A stretch of DNA of 64,000 bases from an uncultured Desulfobulbus sp. (GCF_963664075.1 NZ_OY760916.1:1552001-1616000), one strand, 5' to 3'. Shown: positions 33,041-42,545, counted from the first letter of the stretch. A program made the numbers and translations. The notes: a model not told the origin generated them from the sequence alone.

Positions 33041-34078
33041 GTGACTAATAGAAAAGTAAGGGTTCACTGGTCGATCATCGTTCTATTCATCTTTGTGGAA
33101 ACCTGTCTTGTTTCCTGCAACGGCGGAAAGGATAATGGCGAGAATGATAAAGAAATCAACCTTTTTGGCAATGTGGACATTCGAGAGGTTCAACTGGCCT
33201 TTGAGGATGGTGGACGAGTGGCCCGTCTTCTAGTGGATGAGGGAGAAGAAGTTGCAGCCAACCAGGTCGTGGCAGAACTTGATGCCACTCGTTATGCGCT
33301 TGAAGTGGAGCGACTGAGTTCCCTGGTGGATGCCCAGAAAGAGGTGGTCGCCAAACTGGAGCAGGGGAGTCGTCCCCAGGAGATCGCCAAGGCCAGGGCG
33401 GGACTTGATTCCGCCAAGGCAAGTCTGAAAGAGGCCAGACTCTATCTTGACAGGGTACAGGTGCTGCGTGTAACCAACCGCATCTCCCAGCAGGAGGTGG
33501 ACAGCGCCAAGGCGAAGGTCGAGACGCTTGAGGCCTCTGTGCGTGCTGCCCAAGAGGAGCTTTCCCTGGTCATTGAGGGGCCCAGAAAACAAGACATCAA
33601 GAGTGGGCAGGCGACACTGCAGGCATTGATTGCTGCCCGGGATCTCGCCCGGCAGCGTCTAGCTGACATAAAATTGCGGGCGCCTGTTGCAGGGGTGATC
33701 CGTTCACGTATTGTCGAAATGGGGGCTATTGTCTCTGCTGGCAGCCCGGTTTTCACCCTGGCTCTTACAAATCCACGTTATGTTCGAGCCTATGTCAATG
33801 AGCCTGATCTAGGCAAGTTGCGTTCTGGGATGAAAGCACAAATATTTTCCGATTCGTATCCAGACAAATCGTATCAGGGATGGGTCGGCTTTATCGCTTC
33901 AACTGCTGAATTTACACCGAAAACCGTAGAAACGACTGAACTACGCACCAAGTTGGTTTACCGAGCTCGAGTTCTGGTCTGCGACTCGGAAAAAGAACTC
34001 CGACTGGGCATGCCGGTCACCGTTTCGGTGGATACTACAGCCCAGCCGGTGGTGGCGCCGAATTGCTTAAACGAATGA
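33041..34078 (+). CDS. HlyD/RND-type periplasmic adaptor (membrane fusion protein)
   Basis: A 345-aa protein with an N-terminal hydrophobic segment and lipobox-like LVSC. The first lipoyl half has FGNVDIREVQLAFEDGGRVARL. A long alpha-hairpin (about 85-205) is rich in A, K, E and L, followed by the second lipoyl half (LRAPVAGVIRSRIVEMGAIV) and a beta-barrel domain (VRAYVNEPDLGKLRSGMKA). The pattern is that of YbhG-like adaptors, which bridge an inner-membrane ABC exporter to an outer-membrane channel. No exporter genes adjoin it. The GTG at 33041 is used; no strong ribosome site is visible. Confidence 0.88.
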   Translation: MTNRKVRVHWSIIVLFIFVETCLVSCNGGKDNGENDKEINLFGNVDIREVQLAFEDGGRVARLLVDEGEEVAANQVVAELDATRYALEVERLSSLVDAQKEVVAKLEQGSRPQEIAKARAGLDSAKASLKEARLYLDRVQVLRVTNRISQQEVDSAKAKVETLEASVRAAQEELSLVIEGPRKQDIKSGQATLQALIAARDLARQRLADIKLRAPVAGVIRSRIVEMGAIVSAGSPVFTLALTNPRYVRAYVNEPDLGKLRSGMKAQIFSDSYPDKSYQGWVGFIASTAEFTPKTVETTELRTKLVYRARVLVCDSEKELRLGMPVTVSVDTTAQPVVAPNCLNE

Positions 34079-34082
34079 ACCG

Positions 34083-34105
34083 GTGGGCACGTTGTTTGTG
34101 CCCAC
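34083..34105. terminator. Hairpin between convergent genes, possible bidirectional terminator
   Basis: GTGGGCAC (34083-34090) and GTGCCCAC (34098-34105) form a perfect 8-bp stem with a 7-nt loop, located between the converging adaptor and decarboxylase genes. No T-tract follows on either strand. Confidence 0.4.
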
Positions 34106-34130
34106 TGCAAGAGCTGCCCCCAGCTTCTCT

Positions 34131-36074
34131 TTACGCTTTCCTCGTTATATCCAACACATAGATCTGGCCATCATACATCCCCTGTATTCGCGTGTTTTGC
34201 GCGATGAGCATACGTAAGTACTCTATACTTTGTTGCTCAATGAGCTGCCCCGGTACCAATACCGGAATTCCCGGAGGGTAGGGAGTCACTAATCCGGCGG
34301 AGATCTGACCTACGGCATGTTCCATGTCAATGGTGGTGCGTTGACCAAAAAAGGCATCTGAGGGCAGGCAGTCCAGGGTGATGCCGGGGAGGGTGTTGAC
34401 CCGCTGTTTTTTGCCTCGACTCACCGGGAGCGCAACCTTTTTCTGATCCAATTTTTTGAGGGCATTATAGAGTCGGATCAATTTGGAACGTGTTCCACCC
34501 AGGGTGAGCAGGACGAGAATGGTCGCATGGGTGTACTTCTCAATCTCAAGACCTATTTCATCAAGCAGATAGCGATGGATCTCGTTGGTGGAGTACTCAA
34601 GTCGCGAGACATCAAGGAGGATTTTTAAGCTGTCATGTCCCAGATTATCCTCGCTGAAATGGGGAAACATGGCCTGAAAATCTGATTTTTCCAATATTCG
34701 TATCGACTGAAAAGAGCGCATTTGTTGCTTGAGCTCTTCCACCTGGCTAAGTAATCCCTTCAGCAGTCCGTATCCTTCCATCTCAAGCTGTTTGTGGCAA
34801 ACATCGAGTGAGGCGATAATCTGGTACTTAGGTGAGGTACTGGAGTACATCGAGTAAATCTCATGAAAAAAATCTGCATCAAAATCGGGATCGTTGACAT
34901 GAATATAGGATGCCTGAGAAAAGGCTGAAACCACCTTGTGGGCTGAATGAGTAATATAATCTGCTCCCGCATTGATTGCAGAATAGGGGCGAAATGTTGG
35001 GTGAAAGAGAGAGTAGGCAAACCACGCTTCGTCAATAAATACCTTGATGCCACTATCATGCGCCATCTCCACAACTTGACGTACATCGATAAGGAGTCCG
35101 TCATAGGTGCAACCGGTTAAAACGATCAGCTTGGTTTCAGGATTTTCTTCGATTTTTTTCCGAATTTCGGCCAGTGCAGGAGGCGCAAAGATTCCCAATT
35201 CAGGGCTGAGAATGGAACTGAGATACACCGGGTTGGCACGTGCCTGGAGGATGCCGTAATGGACAGACTTGTGGCAGTTACGATCGATAATAACCTTGTC
35301 ATCGCTGCGCAGCAGTGTCTGTAAAATGATCTTGTTCGAGGTGGAAGAACCATTGGTTATAAAATAGGTCTTTGTGGTTTCGAAAGTGTAGGCTGCTGCC
35401 TCCTGGGCCTTACCAATGGCGTTGGTTCCCTCGGTTAAGGAGCCCAGGCTGTCGACAGAAACTGAGAGATCACCAACAAAGACGCTGCGCCCGTAGAACT
35501 GATAAAAATCCTGTATATAGGGTGAATTGCGAAAGCTGAGTCCGCCGCTGTGCCCTGGGGTGTGCCAGGAGTCGTTTGCCTCAGTTATATAGCTCTTATA
35601 CGCACTCCAAAAGGGGGTCTGACAGCGGTCATCAAAGTCATTGAGGATGTAGCCCAGAATGGACTCCGGGTCGGCGATAATATCGTCCCGGAAGAAAAAT
35701 GATTCAATGTCGATTGATTCATCAATAATTTCAAGGCCTTTGCTTTCTTCGCCAAGGATGTAAATCGGCAAGCTGACTCGAATAGCCTTGATGGCGGCGA
35801 TGATGTCACAGCTTTTACTCACAGAAGCTGGAGCGGACTGCTGAGCAGAAACCCAGGTGTTTTCACTGTCCCAGCTGAGAATTACCGCCTGTATGTCAAC
35901 ATCGTTTGTTATTGCATCCTGAATTTCGCTGAAATTTTCTGCAGTGATAGTTTCTATCTCTATGTCCCGACGGTCAAATCGATGAACGCAGCGCAGGAGA
36001 TTCTCAACAATTTTCTTGAGTAAATCAGGGTCTTTTTCTATGATGAGTATTTTCAATACCGGAAGATGCATCAA
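34131..36074 (-). CDS. Orn/Lys/Arg decarboxylase with receiver-like N-terminal domain
   Basis: A 647-aa PLP enzyme. Residues ~1-140 form the wing or receiver-like domain (LKILIIEKDPDLLKKIVENL). The fold-type-I core contains DSWHTPGHSGG, TEGTNAIGKAQEAAA, NGSSTSNKIILQ, VFIDEAWFAY and the PLP-binding Lys380 in THSAHKVVSAFSQASYIHV. The C-terminal domain has TPYPPGIPVLVPGQ. The motif set is that of inducible arginine/lysine decarboxylases, which consume protons and make agmatine or cadaverine. Which amino acid is used is not clear. No antiporter partner adjoins it. It diverges from ybaK. Confidence 0.9.
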   Translation of the reverse strand: MMHLPVLKILIIEKDPDLLKKIVENLLRCVHRFDRRDIEIETITAENFSEIQDAITNDVDIQAVILSWDSENTWVSAQQSAPASVSKSCDIIAAIKAIRVSLPIYILGEESKGLEIIDESIDIESFFFRDDIIADPESILGYILNDFDDRCQTPFWSAYKSYITEANDSWHTPGHSGGLSFRNSPYIQDFYQFYGRSVFVGDLSVSVDSLGSLTEGTNAIGKAQEAAAYTFETTKTYFITNGSSTSNKIILQTLLRSDDKVIIDRNCHKSVHYGILQARANPVYLSSILSPELGIFAPPALAEIRKKIEENPETKLIVLTGCTYDGLLIDVRQVVEMAHDSGIKVFIDEAWFAYSLFHPTFRPYSAINAGADYITHSAHKVVSAFSQASYIHVNDPDFDADFFHEIYSMYSSTSPKYQIIASLDVCHKQLEMEGYGLLKGLLSQVEELKQQMRSFQSIRILEKSDFQAMFPHFSEDNLGHDSLKILLDVSRLEYSTNEIHRYLLDEIGLEIEKYTHATILVLLTLGGTRSKLIRLYNALKKLDQKKVALPVSRGKKQRVNTLPGITLDCLPSDAFFGQRTTIDMEHAVGQISAGLVTPYPPGIPVLVPGQLIEQQSIEYLRMLIAQNTRIQGMYDGQIYVLDITRKA

Positions 36075-36163
36075 ATATTCCTCGTTAAATCTTGAGTATA
36101 GTTACAAAAGTTATTTCTGTTTATCTGTATGTACGTTCTTATCATCTGTTCAAACAAGCTCTC

Positions 36164-36637
36164 ATGACTCCCGCAATCAAACTTGCCCAAAAAAAGAAGA
36201 TATCGCATACCGTTCATGAATACACCCATGACCCAAAAGTAACATCCTATGGTCTGGAGGCCGCGGAAAAGATCGGGGTTGCCCCCGAACGAGTGTTCAA
36301 AACCCTCGTCGTGAGTCTGGATAATCAACAGCTCGCCGTGGGGGTTGTCCCAGTGGAAGGGATGCTCAATATGAAACGTATGGCCAAGGCCACCGGGGCA
36401 AAAAAGGCTGCCATGGCCGATAGGGCCGTAGTTGAGCGGACAACCGGCTACATTCTGGGGGGTGTCAGCCCTCTGGCACAAAAGAAGCGGCTCTTAACAG
36501 TCATTGACGATTCTGCCCTTAACTTTGCTACCATCTTTGTCAGTGGTGGTCGCCGTGGGCTTGACATAGAGCTTTCACCCAAGGATTTACAGCAACTTGT
36601 TCAGGCACGTTTTGCAGAAATCAGTGATCAGGGGTGA
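36164..36637 (+). CDS. ybaK: Cys-tRNA(Pro)/aminoacyl-tRNA deacylase YbaK
   Basis: A 157-aa YbaK/EbsC protein with the family start MTPAIKLAQKKKISHTVHEY, KTLVVSLDNQQLAVGVVPVEG, and GYILGGVSPLAQKKRLLTVID. It hydrolyses mischarged Cys-tRNA(Pro). The ATG at 36164 is chosen because the protein then starts exactly like its homologs. An in-frame TTG at 36092 would add 24 residues unlike the family. Confidence 0.93.
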   Translation: MTPAIKLAQKKKISHTVHEYTHDPKVTSYGLEAAEKIGVAPERVFKTLVVSLDNQQLAVGVVPVEGMLNMKRMAKATGAKKAAMADRAVVERTTGYILGGVSPLAQKKRLLTVIDDSALNFATIFVSGGRRGLDIELSPKDLQQLVQARFAEISDQG

Positions 36638-36772
36638 ACCTCCTTCCAGAGATTAAACCTGATTCTATGTTGCCTTAGAGAACAACCCTTCTTATTTCTT
36701 TTACACTCATTCTTTATTTCATTTACTTGGTCTTTGCTGTCATCTAAGGGCCAAGGTCTTCGGGAGAAAATA

Positions 36773-37594
36773 ATGAAACAGTTCGCTAAACTCTGTATCC
36801 TTTTAACAGTGTGTCTCTTTGTTACGGTTCAACAGGCGTCGGCAGGAGAGCTGCAGCATCAGCTTCGAGCAGAATCAACCATTGAGCAGGTGTTGAAACG
36901 GGGGACGCTGCGGGTGGGGATGGATGTTTTTGTTCCCTGGGCAATGAAAGATAAAAAAGGTCAACTCATCGGCTTCGAAATCGATGTTGCCAAGCAGTTG
37001 GCTCAGGATATGGGGGTAAAGGTTCAATTTGTTCCCACAAAATGGTCAGGCATCATTCCGGCACTGATTGCCGGAAAATTTGATCTGATCATCGGCGGGA
37101 TGACCGTCACCTCTAAGCGGAATATGCAAATCAATTTTACTCGGCCCTATTATTACACCGGCCAGGGGTTGCTGGCCAATAAGAAAATGACCCAGGGTTG
37201 GCAGCTGGATGATTTTAATAAACCAGGTGTGACCCTGGCCGCCCGTCTGGGATCCACTGCTGCCGTTGCAGCCAAAAAGCGTTTTCCTTTGGCAACATTG
37301 CGCCTCTTTGACGATGAACCCGCCGCGGTACAGGAGGTCCGTAACGGACGGGTCCATGCCATGGTTGCGGGGCAGCCCTTACCGGCCCACAGTGCGGCTG
37401 ATGCCCCTGGATTACTTGTGGCCTATCCCGAGCAGCTGATGAGTGAGCCCATCAGCATGGGGCTCAATAAGGGAGATGTGGATACCCTCAATTTTCTGAA
37501 TAACTGGATTGAGCAAACACAGGCCAAGGGCTGGATTGCTCAGCGTTACGCCTACTGGTTTGATTCGACGCAGTGGAAAAATCGCGTCTGGTAA
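36773..37594 (+). CDS. Amino-acid ABC transporter substrate-binding protein
   Basis: A 273-aa periplasmic type-II binding protein. The signal peptide MKQFAKLCILLTVCLFVTV...ASAG is followed by SBP_bac_3 motifs: RGTLRVGMDVFVPWAMKDKKG, GFEIDVAKQLAQDMG, KFDLIIGGMTVTSKRNMQINFTRPYY. The start at ATG 36773, rather than 36734, gives a clean signal peptide and follows GGGAGA. It delivers a polar amino acid to the permease encoded 18 bp downstream. Confidence 0.92.
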   Translation: MKQFAKLCILLTVCLFVTVQQASAGELQHQLRAESTIEQVLKRGTLRVGMDVFVPWAMKDKKGQLIGFEIDVAKQLAQDMGVKVQFVPTKWSGIIPALIAGKFDLIIGGMTVTSKRNMQINFTRPYYYTGQGLLANKKMTQGWQLDDFNKPGVTLAARLGSTAAVAAKKRFPLATLRLFDDEPAAVQEVRNGRVHAMVAGQPLPAHSAADAPGLLVAYPEQLMSEPISMGLNKGDVDTLNFLNNWIEQTQAKGWIAQRYAYWFDSTQWKNRVW

Positions 37595-37612
37595 GCAGGC
37601 TCTGAACGCTCT

Positions 37613-38497
37613 GTGTATTGTTTTCAAAGGAAGAAGGAATTTGTTTTTCTGGATCTGATCCTTGTGCTGGTGCTGGTCTTCCTTGTCGCCTGTGGAGTAG
37701 ACCGCATCACCGGACAACTGCAGTACAATTGGAACTGGGGCGTCTTGCCTCAGTTCATCTTTTATTTTGATGAAGAAACGGGGCATTGGGTTGCCAATTA
37801 CCTGATGCAGGGGCTTTTTACCACTCTGAGGCTGAGTCTCTGGGCCGCTGTGTTTGCCCTTCCGTTGGGACTTTTATTGGCCCTGGCCCGCATTGGTCGT
37901 TTACTCTACGGCCGGCTGATTTCCCTGACTGCCATTGAGCTGCTGCGCAACCTTCCCCCGTTGGTGCTCATTTTTCTCTTTTATTTTTTTCTGGCGGATC
38001 AGCTTATTCCTGTATTGCAGCTGGATGCACGTGCCCAGGCAGCCTCACCACTGATGCAAGAAATTATTGGTCTGCTTTTTGCCGCACCTCATCAGCTTTC
38101 TGCCTTTCTCGCCGCTTTGATAACCCTGGCAGTATTTGAGAGCGCCTATATCGCAGAGATCATTCGTGCTGGTATCCAATCCATCGATCGTTCTCAGTGG
38201 GAAGCGGCGACGGCTCTGGGATTGACCCGTGCTCAATGTCTTCGCCATGTCATTTTGCCCCAGGCTTTTGCGCGAATAATGCCTCCGCTTGCAGGCCAAA
38301 TGATCTCTCTGATCAAAGATTCCGCCATAGTCTCGGTTATCTCCATCGAGGAGTTGACGTACCAGGGAACGCAACTCATGGCCTCAACCTATATGACCAT
38401 TGAAGTCTGGTTGACCGTTGCAGCGCTGTATTTTGTCTTGACTTTTCCCTGTTCCTGGTCGGTGAGTCGTATGGAACGACGGCAAAAGTATCTTTGA
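37613..38497 (+). CDS. Amino-acid ABC transporter permease (HisM/GlnP type)
   Basis: A 294-aa membrane protein of the polar amino-acid uptake family. It has NYLMQGLFTTLRLSLWA at the start of the permease domain, ELLRNLPPLVLIFLFYFF, and the EAA loop QWEAATALGLTRAQCLRHVILPQA that contacts the ATPase. The N-terminal ~55 residues include an additional hydrophobic segment. It begins at GTG. No ATP-binding subunit or second permease follows, so it may be homodimeric and share an ATPase encoded elsewhere. Confidence 0.9.
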   Translation: MYCFQRKKEFVFLDLILVLVLVFLVACGVDRITGQLQYNWNWGVLPQFIFYFDEETGHWVANYLMQGLFTTLRLSLWAAVFALPLGLLLALARIGRLLYGRLISLTAIELLRNLPPLVLIFLFYFFLADQLIPVLQLDARAQAASPLMQEIIGLLFAAPHQLSAFLAALITLAVFESAYIAEIIRAGIQSIDRSQWEAATALGLTRAQCLRHVILPQAFARIMPPLAGQMISLIKDSAIVSVISIEELTYQGTQLMASTYMTIEVWLTVAALYFVLTFPCSWSVSRMERRQKYL

Positions 38498-38582
38498 GCA
38501 TTCGCATCATCTTGCGCACTTTTTTCAGGCGCATTAGGCTTTACTCATGACTTCCACCAAATCAATTCTCCTGGATTGAATT

Positions 38583-40004
38583 ATGCTCCGAAAAAAAACT
38601 TCATTTCGATGCGTTGCTCTTCTGGCACTGGTTTTGTCCCTGCTTTTGCCTCTGCAGGTCTGGGCATTAACTCTAGGTGAGGAGAAGAAGATTGGAGAAC
38701 AACTGCTCTACACCATGCGTAAAGGGCTGCCCATATTGGATGAACCTGATATCAGTCAGTATATCAATGCACTGGGGCAGAAGGTCCTGGCTAACATTGG
38801 TCCTCAGTATTTTTCCTATCGGTTTTATGTGGTTAAATCGGAGCAGTTCAACGCCTTTGCAGCCCCAGCTGGGCTGGTTTTCTTTTATTCTGGCCTGATC
38901 GAACAGGTGCATAATGAGGACGAACTTTTAAGCGTTTTAGCCCATGAGATTGGGCATGTGGTCAGTCGACATATTGCCCAGCGGATGGAAAAAAATACCG
39001 TTATTGGTGCAGCGTCACTCCTGCTTGCCATTGCGGGCATTGCCATCGGCGTACCTGGTCTCTCCTCTGGAATCATGATGGGGTCCCTGGCCGCGGGGCA
39101 GGCAGCCAATCTTCAGTACAGTCGTGAGGATGAAGAGCAGGCTGACCGTCTTTCCTATGGTTGGATGCGTGCTATGCATCGTAATCCTGAAGCCATGGAA
39201 GATATGTTACGAACGATGCGTCGGATTACCCGTTACAGCATCGGCGGGGAAGTGCCCCAGTATCTGCTCTCCCACCCGAACCCGGAGACTCGTTTGGGTT
39301 ACATTCAATCTATGATTGAGGCAGATCAGCACAGAGGGAAAACAGGTGCCGTTCATCAAACCGATAATTTTGCCTTTCTTCGATTCAAGTACCGTGTCTT
39401 GATGCACTCCATCGACCATGAAAAAATCAAAATATACTGCGTCTCGCTGCTCAATGGCAAAACAGATCCAGTCCAAAAAGTGATGGCCAACTATGGCATG
39501 GCGCTTTTGGCTGCTGAGGCACATGATTTCGATGGAGCGTTGCGCTCTCTCGACACGGTGCAGGCCAGCTATCCCAATAAAAAAATTCTCAACGTGGATC
39601 GAGCGGTTATTTTACTGGATGCAGGAAACCTGGACCAGGCCCATGCCTTACTTGAACAGGCAGTACGCGAGGACGCCGATGATATGTACGGACTCTATCA
39701 GTTGGCCAAACTGGAATCTTTGCGCGGTCATCAGGCGAAGGCCGAACAGCTGTTACAACGCTTCAGGGCACTGATGCCCGAGTATCCTCCTCTGTATTTC
39801 GAACTTGGCCGTCTTGCAGCAAGCCAGGGACGGGAAGGGATGGCAGGATTTTATCTCAGCAAGTACAATCTCTACCGCGGTCGGGTGGAATTGGCTGAGC
39901 ACTATCTCAAGCGGGCGTCCAAGGATACATCTATAGCCGATAAGTATCGCAACGAGGCACAGGTACTGCTGGATAAATTAAAGGAACTTGAAAAAGGAAA
40001 CTAA
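38583..40004 (+). CDS. bepA: BepA-like M48 metalloprotease with TPR domain
   Basis: A 473-aa periplasmic protease or chaperone. It has a signal peptide (about 1-28, ending VWALT), a zinc site HEIGH (121-125), the downstream Glu in YSREDEEQADRL, then a C-terminal half of TPR repeats (about 275-465, e.g. NYGMALLAAEAHDFDGALRSL, LYQLAKLESLRGHQAKAEQLL). BepA helps assemble or degrade outer-membrane proteins such as LptD. NikR starts 5 bp after its stop, an unexpected operon partner. Confidence 0.92.
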   Translation: MLRKKTSFRCVALLALVLSLLLPLQVWALTLGEEKKIGEQLLYTMRKGLPILDEPDISQYINALGQKVLANIGPQYFSYRFYVVKSEQFNAFAAPAGLVFFYSGLIEQVHNEDELLSVLAHEIGHVVSRHIAQRMEKNTVIGAASLLLAIAGIAIGVPGLSSGIMMGSLAAGQAANLQYSREDEEQADRLSYGWMRAMHRNPEAMEDMLRTMRRITRYSIGGEVPQYLLSHPNPETRLGYIQSMIEADQHRGKTGAVHQTDNFAFLRFKYRVLMHSIDHEKIKIYCVSLLNGKTDPVQKVMANYGMALLAAEAHDFDGALRSLDTVQASYPNKKILNVDRAVILLDAGNLDQAHALLEQAVREDADDMYGLYQLAKLESLRGHQAKAEQLLQRFRALMPEYPPLYFELGRLAASQGREGMAGFYLSKYNLYRGRVELAEHYLKRASKDTSIADKYRNEAQVLLDKLKELEKGN

Positions 40005-40009
40005 GTTGC

Positions 40010-40420
40010 ATGTTGAAACGATTTTCTATCTCGTTGGATGAAAAACTCCTTGAGCAATTTGATAATTACATTCGTCCCCGTGGGTACTCCAACCGCTCAG
40101 AGGCGGTGCGCGATTTAATTCGCAAGGTATTGGTGAACGAAGAGTGGACCCAGGACTCTGAGGTGGTGGGGGTTGTCAGCATAGTGTACAACCACCACCA
40201 ACCTCAGCTGCAGGAAAAAATAACCGAAATTCAGCACGCGTATCACCACGCTATTACCTCGTCTACCCACGTGCACATGGACCATGACAACTGTCTTGAG
40301 GTGACCATTGTCAAGGGAAGAGCCTCGCAGGTACGGGCCCTGGCTGAGCAGATGATATCCTTGCGTGGTGTCAAAGATGGCAATCTCTCTATGACCAGTA
40401 CCGGTGGTGGGCTTCACTGA
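40010..40420 (+). CDS. nikR: Nickel-responsive regulator NikR
   Basis: A 136-aa ribbon-helix-helix repressor. The N-terminal DNA-binding arm is RFSISLDEKLLEQFDNYI, then GYSNRSEAVRDLIR. The C-terminal ACT-like nickel-binding domain has HHAITSSTHVHMDHDNCLEV, which contains the His, His and Cys ligands expected for square-planar Ni(II). It normally represses nickel uptake genes. No such genes are visible nearby; the adjacent genes encode BepA and, convergently, a sigma-54 activator. Confidence 0.95.
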   Translation: MLKRFSISLDEKLLEQFDNYIRPRGYSNRSEAVRDLIRKVLVNEEWTQDSEVVGVVSIVYNHHQPQLQEKITEIQHAYHHAITSSTHVHMDHDNCLEVTIVKGRASQVRALAEQMISLRGVKDGNLSMTSTGGGLH

Positions 40421-40505
40421 GGGAGCGTGGTTGGGTGAGGTTTGAGACAGGTAAGTATCCTGAATCCGAGATTATGAGAAAAGTACCTGTCCTTGGGGAC
40501 GTCGC

Positions 40506-41888
40506 TTATTCTTTTTTGTGTTTGCGCCAGTTAGGATGGGTGATGCCGAATTTTTTTATTTTGTAATTCAGAGCCCTGGGGCTGATGTCAAGGCATTTGG
40601 CAGCATCTTTTTGCACCCAGTGATTGTCGGCTAAGGCACGAAGAATCAGTTCTTTTTCATGCACTTCCAACGATTCTGCACCCTGAATAATTGGTGTACC
40701 CTGGCGACGTCCCATCTCTGGAATATGCATCGAGGAGAGGGAAATCTGGTCGTCGTCCTCAAGGATAACTGCCCGTTCAATGGTATTGGCAAGCTGGCGT
40801 ATATTCCCGGGCCACTCATATCCCTGGATCAGGGCGAGAACTTCATCCGAAAAGCCGGTGATATTACTTTTGTTGAGTGAGTTTTTTGATTTTTCAAGCA
40901 ACTTCCTTGCAAGGGGCGCCAGGCATAGAGAACGTTCTTGCAGGGAAGGCAGGTGGACCGGCAAGACGCTGATACGATAGTAGAGGTCTTCCCGGAATTT
41001 TCCCTGCGCAATCAGATCCTGGAGATCTTTGTTGGTTGCGGTTATGAGTCGTACATCCACCTTGATGGTTTTATTGCCGCCTATACGTTCAAAGGACTTG
41101 TCCTCTAGAACCCGTAATAGTTTCGACTGTATTTCCAGAGGTATTTCCCCGATCTCATCAAGAAAGATGGTGCCACCGTCGGCCTGTTCAAAACGACCAA
41201 TTCGTTGTTTGTCTGCACCAGTGAAGGAACCGCGTTCGTGCCCAAAGAGTTCCGATTCTAAAAGGGTCTCTGGTATATTGGCACAGTTAATTTTTATGAA
41301 AGGGCTTGCCTTGCGTGGTGAGTTGTAATGGACTGTTCCCGAGAGGTAGCTTTTGCCGGTTCCGGTTGCTCCGGTAAGGAGAATGGTGGCATCAGTGGAG
41401 GCAAATTTTGTCAGGCTTTTAATAACTGACTTGAAACATTCGCTTTCTGCAATGATGCGGTCAAAACTGTAAACGATATTCTGGGTGTGACGCAGGTAGG
41501 CTAACTCCTTATCCTGTCGATGTTTCTCGATTGCGTGACGAACGCTGCGTTTAATACGACCCGGTGAAAGAGGCAGATTGAGCACATCGTAGATGATGGG
41601 TTCAAAAGTTTTGTCTATTTCGAGCGCTTCTTCTGACTGACAGGCAAGAATGACAGGGGTAGCTGGCGTCTGTTCCTGGATTTTTTCAAGGAGTTGTTGC
41701 TTGGTACCATTCTCCTTGTGAAAATTCATTAAAATGACATCATAGGGCTTTTGGCTGACTTCTTTTTGAAAATTTAAGGGGTCGTTATGAAAACTCAGTT
41801 CAAAATTGTTCGCCAGGGCAGCTTCAATGCTGAGCCGATTTTCATCAGAACATTTATAGGCAAGAACAGTTGCTTTTTTGTTTCCCAT
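40506..41888 (-). CDS. Sigma-54 activator (NtrC family) with degenerate receiver domain
   Basis: A 460-aa protein. Residues ~1-120 look like a receiver, but the phosphoacceptor position is Asn55 (VILMNFHKEN) instead of Asp, so normal phosphorylation is unlikely. The AAA+ core has Walker A GATGTGKSYLSG, the sigma-54 loop as GSFTGAD, and Walker B GGTIFLDEIGEIP. A C-terminal Fis-type HTH (KDAAKCLDISPRALNYKIKKFG) ends the protein. It should activate sigma-54 promoters under a non-phosphorylation signal or constitutively. It converges with nikR and diverges from tadA. Confidence 0.92.
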   Translation of the reverse strand: MGNKKATVLAYKCSDENRLSIEAALANNFELSFHNDPLNFQKEVSQKPYDVILMNFHKENGTKQQLLEKIQEQTPATPVILACQSEEALEIDKTFEPIIYDVLNLPLSPGRIKRSVRHAIEKHRQDKELAYLRHTQNIVYSFDRIIAESECFKSVIKSLTKFASTDATILLTGATGTGKSYLSGTVHYNSPRKASPFIKINCANIPETLLESELFGHERGSFTGADKQRIGRFEQADGGTIFLDEIGEIPLEIQSKLLRVLEDKSFERIGGNKTIKVDVRLITATNKDLQDLIAQGKFREDLYYRISVLPVHLPSLQERSLCLAPLARKLLEKSKNSLNKSNITGFSDEVLALIQGYEWPGNIRQLANTIERAVILEDDDQISLSSMHIPEMGRRQGTPIIQGAESLEVHEKELILRALADNHWVQKDAAKCLDISPRALNYKIKKFGITHPNWRKHKKE

Positions 41889-42061
41889 TCAATGCGCCTC
41901 GCAGTTGCAAATTCGTATTTACAATCTCTATTTTGTAATTATACGAGTCGTGAGAAGAAAATCAAAAAAAGAATTGTCACAGGCCCATTCAGTGTCATTT
42001 TCGTGCGGCCTGTGTTTCCCCAAGGGGCTCTACTTCCCAGGATAAAAGGATAAAATAAAAA

Positions 42062-42538
42062 ATGACTTTGCACCATATACCGGCCGCCCCCAACGACGAA
42101 CATTTCATGAGAAGGGCTCTGGTTCAGGCCGATCTTGCCGCAGCCATGGAGGAAGTCCCTGTTGGGGCTGTGTTGGTTGATGCACAAGGGCAGGTGCTTT
42201 CCGAGGCGGGAAATAATTGTATAGAGGCCTCAGATCCTTCCGGGCATGCAGAAATGAGAGCCTTGCGTCGAGCCGCTTTGGCGCTGAATAATTATCGATT
42301 ACCGGGCACCACACTGTATGTCACCCTTGAGCCCTGTCCCATGTGTGCGGCTCTTTTGGTGCACGCGCGAATCGATCGTGTAGTCTTCGGTGCCACCGAC
42401 CCTAAAGGGGGAGGGCTGGTCTCAAAATACCAAATAGGCAGTGATAGCATGATGAATCACGGATTTAGCATTACCCAGGGGGTTTTGGCAGAAGAGTGCA
42501 GCCAAAAGCTGAAGGATTTTTTTCGAAGACGTCGTTAA
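42062..42538 (+). CDS. tadA: tRNA adenosine(34) deaminase
   Basis: A 158-aa zinc deaminase with the catalytic HAEMRALR and zinc pair PCPMCAALL, plus VPVGAVLVDAQG and DPKGGGLVSKYQI. It makes inosine at the wobble position of tRNA-Arg(ACG). Length and all catalytic residues are normal. The tRNA-Ser gene follows. Confidence 0.95.
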   Translation: MTLHHIPAAPNDEHFMRRALVQADLAAAMEEVPVGAVLVDAQGQVLSEAGNNCIEASDPSGHAEMRALRRAALALNNYRLPGTTLYVTLEPCPMCAALLVHARIDRVVFGATDPKGGGLVSKYQIGSDSMMNHGFSITQGVLAEECSQKLKDFFRRRR

Positions 42539-42545
42539 TTTTTTC

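Noticed and set aside
40446-40491. 8-bp inverted repeat GACAGGTA / TACCTGTC after nikR considered as terminator
   Set aside because: The loop is 30 nt and no T-tract follows; too weak to annotate.
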